A stretch of DNA of 64,000 nt from contig JAQFVV010012422.1 in the NCBI GenBank assembly GCA_028023455.1, positions 9,894,337 to 9,958,336 on the forward strand. The letters run 5' to 3'. Shown one piece after another: positions 33,840 to 47,115 of the stretch. Numbering within the stretch: the stretch's first letter is position 1; each line of letters opens with the position of its first letter. The DNA comes from Epiperipatus broadwayi. Taxonomy: Eukaryota; Onychophora; Udeonychophora; Euonychophora; Peripatidae. A program made the position numbers and the translations under genes. The notes beneath the pieces were generated by a model. The model searched no databases. It was not told the origin of the DNA and saw only the letters and a list, made by a program, of their open reading frames with translations.

Positions 33840-36032
33840 TTTCCAAGTAAAAGTTATTCCATGTTTCTGCTCAAGAAATGAATTGTGAAATGCTTATCTT
33901 CATAGATAATAAAGTAAAAAGGTTTATTGTCTAAAATAATAAAGCTTGAATATTTTCACTTCAGGAAGAGAAAGCAAACAGGATTAATGTAATTTTTTAA
34001 ATATTTCAAATAAAGATATTTTATAAAACTTTCTTTTATATTATTACGTATTCATATATTTATTATACTGAAATATGAAACTTTATTGTGTTTTGTAATG
34101 TGTACATAATGTGTTCTTTTCCATACAAATAGATTTTAATTTTGAAATATATTTTTAAAAGTGTATTAATGTACAATATAGAATGATAAAATATTGATAT
34201 AAGTTTTGTTATTAAAACTTATGTTCAGGAGAATTTATTAATACCAATTTTAAGATTATTTTTATCACTATTATTGACATTCTATTGTAATTATTCAAAA
34301 AGAATGTTGATAAGTATTTATTCCAATTTTATGAGAATATTAATTATCTTTAATATCAATAAAAATGCTTTTAAATTTATTATCTTAATTGAACTTTATT
34401 TTTAAAAAAAATTGATTTAGAAAGAACTCATACTAAAGTAATTAACTAGATTTAAACATAAGACAGCAATGCAGGTTTCACACGCACACACACACATATA
34501 TATATATATATATCAAGTAAATAGATGAATATTAATTATTATTATCATCAATATTACTATTATTTTCCAATGAGTTAGTATATTAATGACATGAGATGGT
34601 GTAAGCTTCTTCAGGATTAAATATTAGTACTTGAATTTTATAATGAGAATGCCATTGCACAGTATATTTATCTAATATCACAGATTTATTTTAAGATAGA
34701 GGATAACCTTATCTTTCTCAATATATTATGCATACACTATGTTGGAATTAATATTATTTAAGTACAATTTCATCTACCTTTTTTTTGAAGGAAGGTTATA
34801 TTGCTACAAATTATTGAGATCAGCAAGAAGAACATTGACACATCAGGCAATTTCCTTACATATGATTAAGATGTAGATTGGGAAACAAGGGCACTTGCAT
34901 ATATTATATTATTGAATTATTCTCTAGGAACATTATTGTAAAGATGTAATAGAAACCTCACCATTATATAACCAACAAAAAGTTCATTAAGATATATTTT
35001 AAAATCTCTGTCTATTTTTGGTATTGCAACCAAACAATATATTTTATACAGTTGTTTTGCACAAGAAAGACCAAGTTATTCAAAGGATAATATTTCTTTT
35101 CTATCATTTCTATAATAATATGCATATGAATACTTTCATTCTGGTTCATTGAATATTTCCAAATTATATTTTGCACATATTAATATTTCCATATACTATT
35201 TTATTTATTGTTCTCATCATTTCTTTCTATGTAATATTGCTATTTTGAATCAGCATATTTCATTAAGATAAATAATTGTTTATTACGCACTTATAAAATT
35301 GAGTACATTAGTAAAAATACATATTATATAGTTATAGGATTGAGTTCCAATCTTTTACATTCTTATTTTCAAGATAAATTATCTGGAATAAATTTGTGAA
35401 AACAGTTATAAATTTATTTTAATAATTATTATTTTTTTAGGTTAATTAATATTAATGATTGAATAATTTATAATTCAAATGCTTATAAGTACATTCTAAT
35501 AATGTTGATAAGCCTGTGAAGAGACCATTTTATAACATAAAGAAGTGATAATAGATTAAGTCCATTTATTATAAATGGTGTAAAAGTCATTAATTATTTA
35601 ATAGTTGTTATGTTAAAATAAAATTATTAATGTAAATTTAATAAATGTCTCAAATATTTTTGATTTAGCTTAAAATAAATAACATACTTAGACTTTACTG
35701 CTACTAAAATTATGTATCATGCATAAAAATAGAATGAAACCACAGACAACATAGCATTATGGCAACATGTAGACACATTGTAAATTTAGTGGTTTTCAGT
35801 GATAAGGATATATAACATTAAATTAATCATTATTGCTCTCTATAAATATCCCTGTTCATATGTAATATTTTTTTATTGTTTATCACAATATCACTTGTAG
35901 TAAGTCTATAATTTCTTTATCAAATAATTATAACTATATTCATTCCATTTTCAACTTATGTTCATATAAAATTATCATTGATATCTTCAAATGCAGATGC
36001 CAACTTGACTTATTATATATATATATATATAT
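33840..36032. other. Unannotated AT-rich DNA
   Basis: Includes a short AC/AT microsatellite at about 34482-34513 and an AT run at 36012-36032, into which gypsy-2 inserted. No gene is visible. Confidence 0.45.
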
Positions 36033-37726
36033 TGAGCTGATAATTTCGATCGGCTCATGTTATATTCTGTGTGTATGTAAATATATGTATATACACATAT
36101 ATATTAGGTAGAAAATAAGAAATAAAAGCTGTGTGTATAGGAAGTTTTTTTTGGTATTATTTATTCGTTTTTTTTATTGGGATTTTTAAAAAAAACACAA
36201 TGGTAGATTAGTTGTTTTTTTTATTGGATTGAGAGATTACATGAAAGTGGTAAAAAAAAATTTAAAAATTTTTTTAAACCATTACATAATTAATTATTTT
36301 AATTTTCTAATCTGAAGGGAGGGGAGAGAGAAAAAGAATTGTAATTAATTCTATTGTCATGACTTCTGGTTAGCAAGGTGTTAAAAACAAAAAAATGAAA
36401 GGAATGCAATCACTGGCCAGGAACATGATAAAAAAAAAAAAAGGACAATGAAAAAAAGGACTATAAATAAAGAGAAAAACCTATTGTGAATAATTAATTA
36501 TTATTTTTTTTTAATGAGAAAAAAAAACAATTATATAAAAAAAATGGAAATAAAAATGATCAAAGGCTAAAACATGAAATAGAATCTGTCCCCAACCGGG
36601 GCACTGACCCCATTCCTAGATCTTCATTGAACCATGAAACCATCTCAAGGAACATCAAACCACATAGGAGAAATCGGAGCTAGCCATGGAACAAAAATTA
36701 GTTGCTGAGAATCAACTCTCAAGAGGTACAAAGAAACACTTATGGACATGCACTGATCGATCAGGGTAATGGAAACTTTGTTTATTGATTGAACTATAGA
36801 CATTAGTAAACTTTAAACATACTTTTTAGGATTGCATTTAATTATTAATGAACTATGAGTTATGACAATAGAAGGGAATTTTTTTTAATATTAATAATGT
36901 TTATATCTGCATTAATTAATTTGTTTAGTTAAAATATGTAAATTATTTGTATGTTTTAATTTTTCTTTATGAATGGTTTAGCTAAATTTTGACTAAATTT
37001 TCAGGGCTATTGGGCGAGGTCAAGAAAAGATAATAATCCAATAAATGAATTCACGAGAATGATATCAGAATAGAATAAAAAAAAAGATTTGGAAAGCAAG
37101 TGAAAAGTATTAAGGGTTGAGAAAATATTGAAAGAGAGGGTAGGGGTCTTGTGTTATAACTTACTCCTAATAGTAAGCCGCTTAGTCCTAATACCGGTCA
37201 AGATTTGGATCGGTTTGGACGCTTATTTAAGTAAAAGCACATGTTCCTTCGAGAATGAAATATATATTGCTCTTTGCCTTTGTTTGCTTTTTTTTAATAA
37301 TAAAAAAAAAAGAGAAAGATTACATTAGTTATGTCAAGAGTAGAAAAAAGAGAAAAGAAAGGTAGAGGGAGTTATTAGTGATTTGTTTTGTTAATGGTCC
37401 TGAATAAAAGAAAAATGAAACTATAATAAAGCGTATCATTGGTTAAAGGTTATGAAAGTGTATTTGTTTTTTTTTTGCATTTGTTCTTTAAACAATAAAA
37501 CCTATTATTGTATTAAATCCGTCCATGTTGAAATGGGATTGTTGAGAGAAATTTGGGTTGATCTGTTATACGTATACAAATTATCAACCGCAAATATAAG
37601 ATTTTTCTAATTTTGTGGTTCTAGGTTCTTTTCCTAGTGGCACCCTCATATGATAACGATTACAGATTTTTTTTATTTTTTTAATTCTCAGCATACAATC
37701 ATTCAGAAATAAAAAGTAGTGGCACA
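36033..37726 (+). mobile_element. Gypsy-2 5' LTR
   Basis: Starts TGAGCTGATAATTTCGATCG and ends AGTAGTGGCACA; repeated directly at 41663-43324. The flank before it ends in ATAT and the flank after the 3' LTR begins ATAT, consistent with a 4-bp duplication in an AT repeat, though the repeat makes this ambiguous. Internal landmarks shared by both LTRs include GGACTATAAATAAAGAGAAA near 36458, AACATCAAACCACATAGGAG near 36652 and TCTTGTGTTATAACTTACTC near 37147. The LTR is long for gypsy (about 1.7 kb), like that of gypsy-1. Confidence 0.92.
36460..36469 (+). promoter_or_regulatory. Putative LTR TATA box (gypsy-2)
   Basis: CTATAAATAAAG is conserved in both LTRs (also near 42100) about 430 bp from the LTR start. 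It could be a TATA box or, read differently, a polyadenylation signal (AATAAA). Confidence 0.35.
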
Positions 37727-37899
37727 GAGGGATCACATGGGATAAAGATAGAAAATGGCATATCCAACATGTTGGGGCTTGTGAGAAAAATAAACAACCA
37801 GAGATAAGAGTTGTGAGATATGTGAGGTGGGTTTTAGATGAGATTTTAGAGTTTGTGTTTTGGTTGGGGGAGAGTTTTATGCTATAAGAAGTAAATTTG

Positions 37900-38345
37900 T
37901 TTAGATAATAAATAATCGGAGTAAAAATGTGAGACAGAATAGAAATAAAAATTTTCAAAGGAAAAGAAGAGGAGACTTTATTTGAACATATAGAGAGCCT
38001 AGAAGAGTGTTTCAAGATATACAAAGGAGGTGATAAAGAAAAAATAATAATAGCAAGTAACCATTTGGTAGGCATAGCATGAGATTGGTGGAGAGCTACA
38101 TATGAAAGGCTGGACAAATTTAAAAAAATACATTAAAGTGTTAATGCATAGAATTTGGAGCATAGAAAGGCAAGAAAAAATGTGAAGGGATGTAGAAAGA
38201 GAAAAATATACAAAAGAGGAGGGGATGATGTATAGACAGTTCTTTTTGAAACAAATGAAGTTAAAAAAGGTAATCGAATACCTGATCTTGGAATACCAGA
38301 TGATGAGCGTAATAAAGAGAAACATGTCAAAAAAATATACAGGAT
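37900..38345 (+). pseudogene. gag: Gypsy-2 gag-like region
   Basis: Plus-strand text near 37945-38100 reads KIFKGKEEETLFEHIESLEE, then ASNHLVGIA, a stop, and DWWRATYERL, matching the capsid-type region of gypsy-1 (RHMES / EIWWKS). Stops and frame changes break it throughout. The long open frames on the minus strand here (38394-37584) are A/G-rich shadows of this region with no motif. Confidence 0.7.
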
Positions 38346-38450
38346 AGACTAACGATCTGTATCTGTAAAGGATTGGAGGAGGTATTGGAAACACTTTGAA
38401 TAGAGGAAAGCATAGAGAAACAAGGTAATTGAGAAGAAACTAAACCCAAA

Positions 38451-38837
38451 GTGTTAAATGTGATAATAGAAGAAGAAAGAGTACAGACAATGGCTGACCA
38501 AATGTGCTCTTTGATTACAGTAAAAGTACAGGGGATTCAAGTGCAAGCAATGTTGGATTCAGGTAGCCAAGTCTCTATAATCTTGAACAAAATACTAAAC
38601 CAAATTAGGAATCAGGAAGGGAAAATACACATATTACCTCTAAAAAAATCAGAAATAACGATGGCAAATGGTAAAAGAGTTAGGCTCGACCCCATGCGCA
38701 TATATGGAGAAATACAGGTGGGAAAACAAAGGATACAACATATGCTATTATTGATGACAAATTTAATAGAAGATATGATACTGATGTCAGACTTTATGCA
38801 TCAGACTCGCACCAAAATTCCTTACTGTAAAAAATAG
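38451..38837 (+). pseudogene. pol: Gypsy-2 aspartic protease
   Basis: A 128-codon open segment with QAMLDSGSQVSIILNKIL (catalytic DSG), then EITMANGKRVRLDPM, and IEDMILMSDFMHQT in place of the usual ILGxDF motif. It aligns by eye with the gypsy-1 protease (DSGSQVSVI, MLANGKRVKL). The reading frame ends at 38837 before the RT, so the polyprotein is interrupted. Confidence 0.87.
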
Positions 38838-39059
38838 CAATAATAGAAAACAAAAGAATTCCATTTAGTGAACGAAGTAGTCAAAGTAATTAAGTAGCAC
38901 ATATGATAGTAGAGAATATTTATGAGGAAATAGAGAACAAAGTAAGCAAGTTAGAGAAAAATAATAACAACTGAGAAAACTGACTCCGAGAAATATTGCA
39001 GTAGCATGAACGAGTATTTGTTACAAACCCCCACATTATAAAGGGATATATACACTAAA

Positions 39060-39770
39060 TAAGAGTAAAAGATGAGACTCAGTTTCAGGGGTCATACCCT
39101 ATTTCATTTAAATATAAAACCAAAGTAGACAGTCAAATACAACAGATGGAACAATGGGGAATCATAAAAAACAGCAGTCTCCTTATATAAACCCTCTGGT
39201 AATTGTAAAAACAAGATGGCTTCATGAGGGTATATTTAGACATGTGGCAGTTAAATGCTATTACTATACCAGACAGAAATGTACCACCTCATATAACAGA
39301 TTTACTATTACAATTTCTTGAAAAGAAATACTTCTCATCTCTTGACTTAACCTCCAGTTACTGGCAGATGCCACTTCATAGAGAAGATCAAAAGTACATC
39401 ACATTTAGATATGAGGGATATATATGTGTTTCAATGTGTGCCATTTGGGCTGGTTAATAGCAGATCTGCTTTATTAAACTGTTTGGATCAGGTATTATCT
39501 GACAGGGTAAAAAAGTTCATCATATTTTATATGGATGACATTGTAATAGCTTCACGTTTATCTCGAGCATTTAGAAAATTTAGCAGTGTTTTTACAGGAG
39601 TGTCAAAAAACATTACGATCAATTTTAAAAAAAGTAACATTTTACAAAAAGAAATTTTATTCTTAAGTCATCTTGTTTGCATGCAAGATTTAAGCCCCCA
39701 TCCTGATAAAATTAAAGCAATAACCAATTTTCCCCAACCTAAGAATAAGAAACAGATCAGATAATTTCTC
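39060..39770 (+). pseudogene. pol: Gypsy-2 reverse transcriptase
   Basis: 39224-39457 reads YLDMWQLNAITIPDRNVPP and SSLDLTSSYWQMPLHREDQK (motif A, catalytic Asp in SSLDL). The next frame, 39411-39764, reads CVPFGLVNSRSALLNCLDQV (motif B) and KKFIIFYMDDIVIASRL (catalytic YMDD), then KSNILQKEILFLSHLVC and HPDKIKAITNFPQPK (thumb). A frame change lies near 39440 and a stop at 39763. The motif set is Ty3/gypsy RT. It is inactive because of the breaks. Confidence 0.93.
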
Positions 39771-40360
39771 AGCATCTGTAACTTTTATTAGAGATTCTAC
39801 GAGAATTTTTCTGGAGACACGAAAGCGCTTGCACAACTGCTTAGAAAAGGAAGTCAATGGGAGTGGGGCAAATAACAATGTGAAGCATTCAAAATGATTA
39901 AAAAAAAGTTTTTAAAAGTGGTTACACTTGCCTATCCTGATTTAAAAAAACCCTTTATGCTACAAATGGACAGCAGTAAAGTCAGGTTGGGGGCCTACTA
40001 CTTCAAGAAAATGAAGAAAGAAAACTGCAAGTTGTATATTTTTTAAGTAGAACTCTAAATCAATCAGAAAGAAACTATACTGCTACTGAAAGGGAGAGCA
40101 CTGGCCATAATTTGGGCGTTAAATAAAGTCAAACATTTACTACTAGAATTGCAGATTATCATTATCATGGAACATAAGAGGTTGGAGTTTATTAATAAGT
40201 GCTATTTAACAAACAATAGGCTTATAAGGTGGGCCCTATATCTTCAAAGGTTCAATTACCAGGTAGTACATTGCTTGGGAAAGGAAAATATAGTACCTGA
40301 TATACTGAATAGAAGTCCAGTTCCAGACAAAGATCAGAACCTAACACTAGAGGGAGCCCA
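39765..40360 (+). pseudogene. pol: Gypsy-2 RNase H
   Basis: Text near 39955 reads MLQMDSSKV (first Asp), followed by a glycine-rich turn, then ATERES/ALAIIWALNKVKH (Glu). The open segment 40149-40502 then gives IIIMEHKRLEFINKCYLTNN, where TDHKSL is usual: the third catalytic Asp is Glu. LGKENIVPDILNRSPVPD is the NxVADALSR-like end of the domain. Several frameshifts lie between the parts. Confidence 0.87.
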
Positions 40361-40499
40361 ATTAACCCCACTTGCAATGGATTCCAATAAAGTGATGGAA
40401 AGTGATATGAAGAGAATAAAGTTTTTTCAAGCATCTGATTCTACATGCAAAAAACTAATACAAGGCTGTAATAATATCAAACAGACAGGAAATCATGTA

Positions 40500-41628
40500 T
40501 GAAGTAAAAATAAATTACATCGGTACAGAATGATGAACGAAGCATTGATGTTTCAGGTTAAGTGAGGAATAGATTGCTGGAAAATAGTTATACCTCAAAC
40601 TTTAAGGGAACACTTGATAAGGTATGTACATAGGACATACGGACATTATGGGTCACTTAAGATAATTAAACTCATACAAAGATAGTACTATTGGCCAAAT
40701 ATGTACTGGTCTATTGTGGACACATTACAGAAATGTCATGGATGTCAACAAAATAAACCCATGAATAAAAATTATACTGGAATGCTTACACCTATTATAC
40801 CTAAAAACCTAAATTAGTTATTGGCCATCAATTTCTATGGTCCTTTGCCTTCATTTTGTCAATACAGATATATTTTAGTGACATACAACATTTTTTTGAA
40901 GTTAGTACCCTTTGCATAAAGCTGACATGAAATCATCAATCGCTTCACTGAGAGACAAACAGTTTGTACAGGTGGGTAAACCTCATGCAGTTTTGAGTGA
41001 GCATGGTATTTTTTAAGGTCAATAAATGGAAAAATTGGCTTCAGCAGGAGAAGATACATCATGTTTTAACCTCCATTAGAAACCCTCAATCTCACCCTTG
41101 TGAAAGGGTTACGAAAGAATTGGGGTGTTCATTTCATACTCATTTGAAAGGAAACCATAAACAGGGGCTTAAAGTACTTCCACAAATGATCAAAATTATA
41201 AATTGTACCTACCATGAGTCTACTGGCCTAGCCCCTGAAAGATTATATTATGGCCAGATCGAACTATCTCTTCTCAAGTATCCGGTATCTTCAGAAAAGA
41301 GAATAGTTAATGTGGAAAACAATCGACATCACACTGTATAACAGTTAAAAAAGAAAGCTGAACAGAAAAAAAAGGGAATGTCTATCCAGGGCATTTTGAG
41401 ATAGGAGACTGGGTTTATGTCAAAATTCAGCCAGTGAGCAGGATGAGTGAAAAGCAATATAAGAAATTTTTTCTTTTGTTTGAAGGCCCATACAAAATTG
41501 TTCAAAAATGCGACCATAATGTATTTGTAGTGTTAGGAAAAAGGGGAAGAAAAGGGACTTATAATGCAAGGTGTTTAAAGCCTTGTAAAAAGAGAGAATT
41601 GACAGGGAAGCCTTCATGGAGTAATTAA
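40500..41628 (+). pseudogene. pol: Gypsy-2 integrase
   Basis: The zinc-binding HHCC domain is readable near 40625-40755 (RYVHRTYGHYG then CHGCQQNK). The core begins LLAINFYGPLP, with Asn where the first catalytic Asp is expected (gypsy-1 has LLAIDFYG). It continues to 40997-41341 with LTSIRNPQSHPCERVTKELG and ESTGLAPERLYYGQ, the C-terminal part of the core. The C-terminal domain at 41434-41628 has KKFFLLFEGPYKIVQ. Multiple stops make it inactive. The same domain order is seen in gypsy-1. Confidence 0.88.
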
Positions 41629-41648
41629 AGTTTTTTTTTTTTTTAATC

Positions 41649-41662
41649 AGGAAGGGATGCAA
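41649..41662 (+). other. Gypsy-2 polypurine tract
   Basis: AGGAAGGGATGCAA directly precedes the 3' LTR start TGAGCTGAT, the position expected for the plus-strand primer. Confidence 0.65.
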
Positions 41663-43324
41663 TGAGCTGATAATTTCGATCAGCTCATATTATGTTCTCT
41701 GTGTGTATGTAAATATATGTATATACACATATACATTAGGTAGAAAATAGAAAATAAAAACTGTGTGTATAGGAAGTTTTTCTTTTGGTATTATTTACTA
41801 GTTTTTTTATTGGGATTTTAAAAAAATAAAAAAAACCCACAATGGCAGATTAGTTATTTTTTTAATTGGATTGAGAGATTAAATCAAAAGTGATAGAAAA
41901 AAATGTTAAAAGTTTTTGGAAACAATTTCGTAATTAATTATTTTAATTTTCTAATCTGAAGGAAGGGGAGAGAGAAAAAGAATTGTAATTAATTCTATTG
42001 TCATGACTTCTGGTTAGCAAGGGTTTTAAAAAAAAAAAATGAAAGGAATGCAATCACTAGCTGGGAACATGATCAAAAAAAAGGACAATGAAGAAAAGGA
42101 CTATAAATAAAGAGAAAAGCCTATTGTGACTAATTAATTTTTTTTTTTTTTAATGAAAAAAGAACTATTATATAAAAAAATGATCGCAGGCTAAATGAAA
42201 TAGAATCTGTCCCCAGCCAGGGCACTGACCTATTTCTAGATCTTCATCGAATCATGAAACCATCTCAAGGAACATCAAACCACATAGGAGAAATCGGAGC
42301 TAGCCATGGAACAAAAATTAGTTGCTGAGAATCAACTCCCAAGAGGTATGAAGAAATGCTTATGGACGTGCACTGATCGATCAGGGTAATGGAAACTTTA
42401 TGTTTATTGATTGAACTATAGACATTAGTGATCACATTTAGGATTGCATTTAACCATTAATGAACTATGAGTTACGACAATAGAAGGGGATTTTTTTTTA
42501 ATATTAATAATGTTTATATCTGCATTAATTAATTTGTTTAGTTAAAATATGTAAATTATTTGTATGTTTTAATTTTTCTTTATGAATGGTTTAGCTAAAT
42601 TTTGACTAAATTTTCAGGACTCAATAGTTAAGAAATGAAAATAATCCCATAAATGAATCCAAGAGAATGTTATCAGAATAGATTTAAAAATGATTTAGAA
42701 AGCAAATGAAAAGTATTAAGGGTTGAGAAAATATTGAAAGAGAGGGTAGGGGTCTTGTGTTATAACTTACTCCTAATAGTAAGCCGCTTAGTCCTAATAC
42801 CAGACATGGTGGTTTGGATGCTTATTTAAGTAAAAGCGCATGTTCCTTCAAGAACGAAATATATATTGCTCTTCGCCTTTGTTTGTTTTTTTTAATTAAT
42901 TAAAAAAAAAAGAAAGATTACATTAGCTATGTCAAGAGTAGAAAAAGAGGAAAGGAATGTAGAGGGGAGTTATTAGTGATTTGTTTTGTTAATGGTCTTG
43001 AATAAAAGAAAAATAAACTACAATAAAGCATATTATTGGTTAAAGGTTATGAAAGTGTATTTGTTTTTGTTTTTTGCATTCGTTCTTTAAACAATAAGAC
43101 ATTATTATATTAAATTCATCTATATTGAAATGGGATTGTGGAGAGGAATTTGGCTTGATCTGTCATATGTATACAAATTATCAACTGTGAATATAAGATT
43201 TTTCTAATTTCACGGTTCTTCGTTCTTTTTCTAGTGGCGCCTTCATATGATATCGATTTCAGATTTAATTAAAATTTTTTAATTCTCAGCATATGATCAT
43301 TCGGATATAAAAAGTAGTGACACA
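41663..43324 (+). mobile_element. Gypsy-2 3' LTR
   Basis: Direct repeat of 36033-37726, starting TGAGCTGATAATTTCGATCA and ending AGTAGTGACACA. Here the first 25 bases form a perfect 9-bp inverted repeat (TGAGCTGAT / ATCAGCTCA, 7-base loop); the 5' copy has one substitution. The following flank is an AT run. Several small indels distinguish the two LTRs. Confidence 0.92.
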
Positions 43325-44289
43325 ATATATATATATAATAATGGAGAATATATAATTTTAGATGGTAATTTAGAATTGATTTTGTTGCAATTTACTATAT
43401 GTATATAGGCATCCATGTACAGATTGATAAATAGATGAAAGGAAGTGGCAGAGCATTATTAATACTTTCAGTTTTTAAAGGTTTCTGTATTTGAATGGTT
43501 GTGTTTCAATATGTTTATTGTGGATTATTAATTCATGCATTGGTGTATAGTAATTTTACATATTTAATGATTTGAGAGCAAATGATGGTGCCATCTTACA
43601 TCTCGTAACATAGAGGTGAATAATTGATTGTCTCATATTCTTTGATTTGCCTATATTTTAACTGTGATTCATTATAAAGTGATTCTACTAAAGCCTTTAT
43701 CTACATGTATTTTATTTCCTTCTGAAGAAAGACATTTGAAATAAATTATCTCCAAATTAGAAACTTTTGTTTAACATTTGAAATGACGAGTAACTAGAGA
43801 TCCTGTTTTAATAAATTTTGCTTTATTTAGGTCTAGATTTCTAATCATCAGGTGTTTTGGTTTTGATACATGCCCTGCTCTTGAGCTGATTTATCTGCTT
43901 TATATCAGCCCCAACATAAAGCTATTTAAGTTTACAAATTATGTAAGATTAGTATACAATTTTTTGATTTTATAAATCATGGTCATTAGAAGGGATTTGA
44001 ACCCAGACTTTCAAGATCCCTTTAGTCATCCATTCCATTTTATACAACTGATATACACTATCACTTCTATGAGAAAAAGATAAATAATCTCCAGTATACA
44101 TATTTTATGCTGAACCAGCAATCTTCAGTTGATCTGGATTATCATCTCCCACACACACATATAAGTAGTGCTTGGTTTATATTAAAGTTTGGAGATTTGC
44201 TATCTTAGTATGGGGGATGATGAACTGGACCAAGTGACGAGTGTTGGTTTAGCATTAAATATGTTGTAAAGAAGTAATATTTCAATTTA
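43325..44289. other. Unannotated AT-rich DNA
   Basis: No gene recognised. GGGATTTGAACCC at about 43995 resembles a tRNA B box on the minus strand but lacks a foldable tRNA. Confidence 0.45.
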
Positions 44290-45300
44290 ATGATAGGTTT
44301 TATAAACAAAAAAAAAAAATACTAATAGGAGGAACATTAAGAGGAGTATTGTATAATATTTATATGGAAGAATTGGAGAAGTTAATGTTAGTGAATAATA
44401 ATGCTCCAATCTTTATCAAAGATATGTAGATGATTATTTATTAATATTTAATAAAACACAAAGACAGATAGATTTATTTATAGAGGATATTAATAAGATG
44501 CATAAAAACATTAAATTTACTGTAGAAAAAGAAAAGAATAGTATAATGACATATTTAGATATAAAGTTTATTAAATCTAATGAAGAAGGGAAATGTAGGA
44601 TTAAAACATCAATTCATAAGAAAAGTAATATAGATAAAAATATAACTAATTGCCACTCAAATATAAAATAAATACAATACATTCTAGAATTCACAGAGCA
44701 GTAAATTATTATTCAAGTAAAGAAGATTATGTTAAACAAATATATTTAATAAAAGAAGACTTTATAAATAATGACTATCCAAATAAATTTATAAATAATA
44801 ATATTAGATAATAATAAAGAAAAAAAATAGTAATAAAGTTAATTATATAGGTAGAAAGACAGGAAATAATTATGTAATTGAGAATTTAAATAAAGTTATA
44901 GGTAAAATTAATAAAAATTTAATGATATAATAATTATTAGAATAGTTAATAATAAAAAAAAATATGATTAGTATTTTAAAAAATGAGTATGTTAGTAATT
45001 ATAATAAAAATTCAGATAATGAAATAAATTATATGAAATTAATTCTAAAAAGTGTCAACTTAATAATCTAAAAGTAAATTATGTATGAGAAACAAAGAAT
45101 TCAATATATAGAAGACTATTACAGCATAAATATGATAAAAAATTGCCAATATATTTACATACATTAGAGACAGGGCATGAGTTTGGAAAGGATTACATAA
45201 AGATGGTAATTTACAAATAATAAAAGGAATAGAAAAATAAAAGAAGCTATTTATATTAATGATATTAAACAATTATTAAATAGAGATTTGGGTCTGAAGA
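44290..45300 (+). pseudogene. Penelope-like element remnant A (RT end and GIY-YIG region)
   Basis: Successive frames read IGGTLRGVLYNIYMEELEKL (RT motif B of PLEs), then YVDD-like DDYLLIF text near 44420, TYLDIKFIKSNEEGKCRIKT near 44550, and HSNIK / IHRAVNYYSSKEDYVKQIYL near 44655-44740. Near 45075 there is NYV-stop-ETKNSIYRRLLQHKYD followed by LHTLETGHEF, which resembles the GIY-YIG endonuclease module of PLEs. Many single-base indels break the frame. The 5' half of the RT and any terminal repeat are not seen. Confidence 0.82.
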
Positions 45301-46764
45301 AAATTTTGACATAAAAAAAGGATTTAATTATAAAAAAATAGAAAGAGGGAGCTGCTAAAATAAAATAGATTTAGTTATATAACTTACGTAATCAATGTGC
45401 TTTTAAATAAATTTATAATTACAACTTTATATAAAAATAGGAAGAGGGAGCTACTAAAGTATAACTAAAATTTAAAGTTTGAATTTAGCAATTAAGGTTT
45501 GTAAATATAAGTAGAAGGTAGGTATAAAAAATAAGTTAAAAAATAATATTATAGGTTAAAGAAAATTATACATATTGAATGTTAATATAATGAATAATAA
45601 TAATGTAAAATATGAAAGTATGAATATATAATGTTAGAGTAAAATATTAAAAGATTAATAAGAATAAAATAAAAAATTAATGAAATAAAAATAATATATT
45701 GTAACCCTCTCCCAACACCTCATCTACCTTTCCTAATAACAAATACTCAGGGTGCCAATTCTATTGATCATAGAATAAACTACTAGTCTGATATTGTCTT
45801 AAAATTATTAATGAGGCTCTTAAATGATGTTCTATCTTAGCTTAGTTCAATTGGGGGATACAGAGATCTATAAAGTGTAAAATGTATATTAGATGTGGGG
45901 GGAAACGTTATGATTAATAGGAACAAAACATTTACTAAGTTCTAAAATAAATAAAGAATTAAAATTGATAAAGTTCTATCATTTAAATTGATAGGTTGTA
46001 GTCTATACCTTACCTCCTCCCATCATCCACATGCATTGAACAACCTCTACTGTGTTAGAAAACTGAATTAATAAATAAAGATGTAATGCTGATTAACTAT
46101 ACTGTATAGTAAGTTAGAACTAAATACAAAGTAAAATATAACATTACTTAACTTTTAATTGTACAATAATTTAAACTTAATAAGTGAATTAATGTCTAAT
46201 CTAAATAATAAGTGAATATCTCAGGGAATTAATTTATTGCATGGCTTAATTTTAAATTTATACCTTCCAACAATTACTAATTACTATTATAAAAGTAATG
46301 ATACAAATTAAGCAATATCTTAACAAAATAATGGTAGTTAGATAATGAAAGAAATAGGGTGCATTTTGATTTCAATTCATCATCTAAATAATAACTGAAT
46401 GGTAAAATTTTCAGAGAATCACTAAATAATCAACATTTCATACAGTGTCTGGATCAAGGAAAGCAACATAATCAGATCTAAACAAGTTCATCATTAAATT
46501 ATGAAATAGTGCAATTATATCATATTAGATATGTAAGCAATTATATCATATTAGATATGTAAATGTGGGTGCATGTGTGGAAATTTGAAATACGAATGCA
46601 TGTCAAAGAAGAATTCTGAACACAACTTTAAATAAATAAAACATTTTATTTACAAGATAATTTAAACAAACATTTGGTTTATAATTTATGCATATACATG
46701 TGTTGGATGTTTCTAACATCAGTGGTTAAATAGTCTACATAAGAGCAAATAACATAAAGATAAC
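45301..46764. other. Unannotated AT-rich DNA, partly PLE 3' flank
   Basis: GAAAGAGGGAGCTGCTAAAA near 45345 recurs as GGAAGAGGGAGCTACTAAAG near 45440. A 26-bp tandem duplication with ATATCATATTAGATATGTAA lies at about 46512-46561. No gene is seen. Confidence 0.45.
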
Positions 46765-47115
46765 TTTCTATATTTTATTTTAACATATGCCAGCTATCAA
46801 TGCATTCTGATAGACTTATGGAAGAAACATTATAATTCCAGTACTAAAATAATAACAAAAAAACCAAACTTGATATTTTACTTGCAAAATTTGCTCAAGC
46901 TATCAGTCAATTCTGATAAACATATGACACAGAAACATTATAATACTACACTAAGATAATTAAGTATAACATTATTCTATATTTGATATTTTATTTTCAA
47001 TACACTCAAGCTATCAATTACTTCTGATATGCTCATGAAAAATAAAACCACTGTTAAACACTGGCATTAAAATTATAAAGTAAAACTAAAGTTCTTGGCA
47101 TTTTATTTCAAATGC
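46765..47115. repeat. Degenerate minisatellite, unit about 106-111 bp
   Basis: Three diverged copies start with GCTATCA(A/G)T at 46793, 46899 and 47010. Each contains a TTCTGATA block, a second block near AACATTATAAT (two copies clear, the third weak) and TTGATATTTTA- or TTGGCATTTTA-like text before the next copy. No coding function is seen. Confidence 0.65.

Noticed and set aside
37584-38394. Long minus-strand open frames with hydrophobic stretches
   Set aside because: They are complements of the A/G-rich gag region of gypsy-2; the plus strand shows recognisable Gag motifs.
43715-43745. CTGAAGAAAGACATTTGAAA as another hammerhead
   Set aside because: No helix II hairpin and no GAAAC-GTC segment, so it is only a chance partial match.
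43985-44050. tRNA-like B box (GGGATTTGAACCC, minus strand)
   Set aside because: No acceptor or anticodon stem can be formed around it, and the T-stem pairs only partly.
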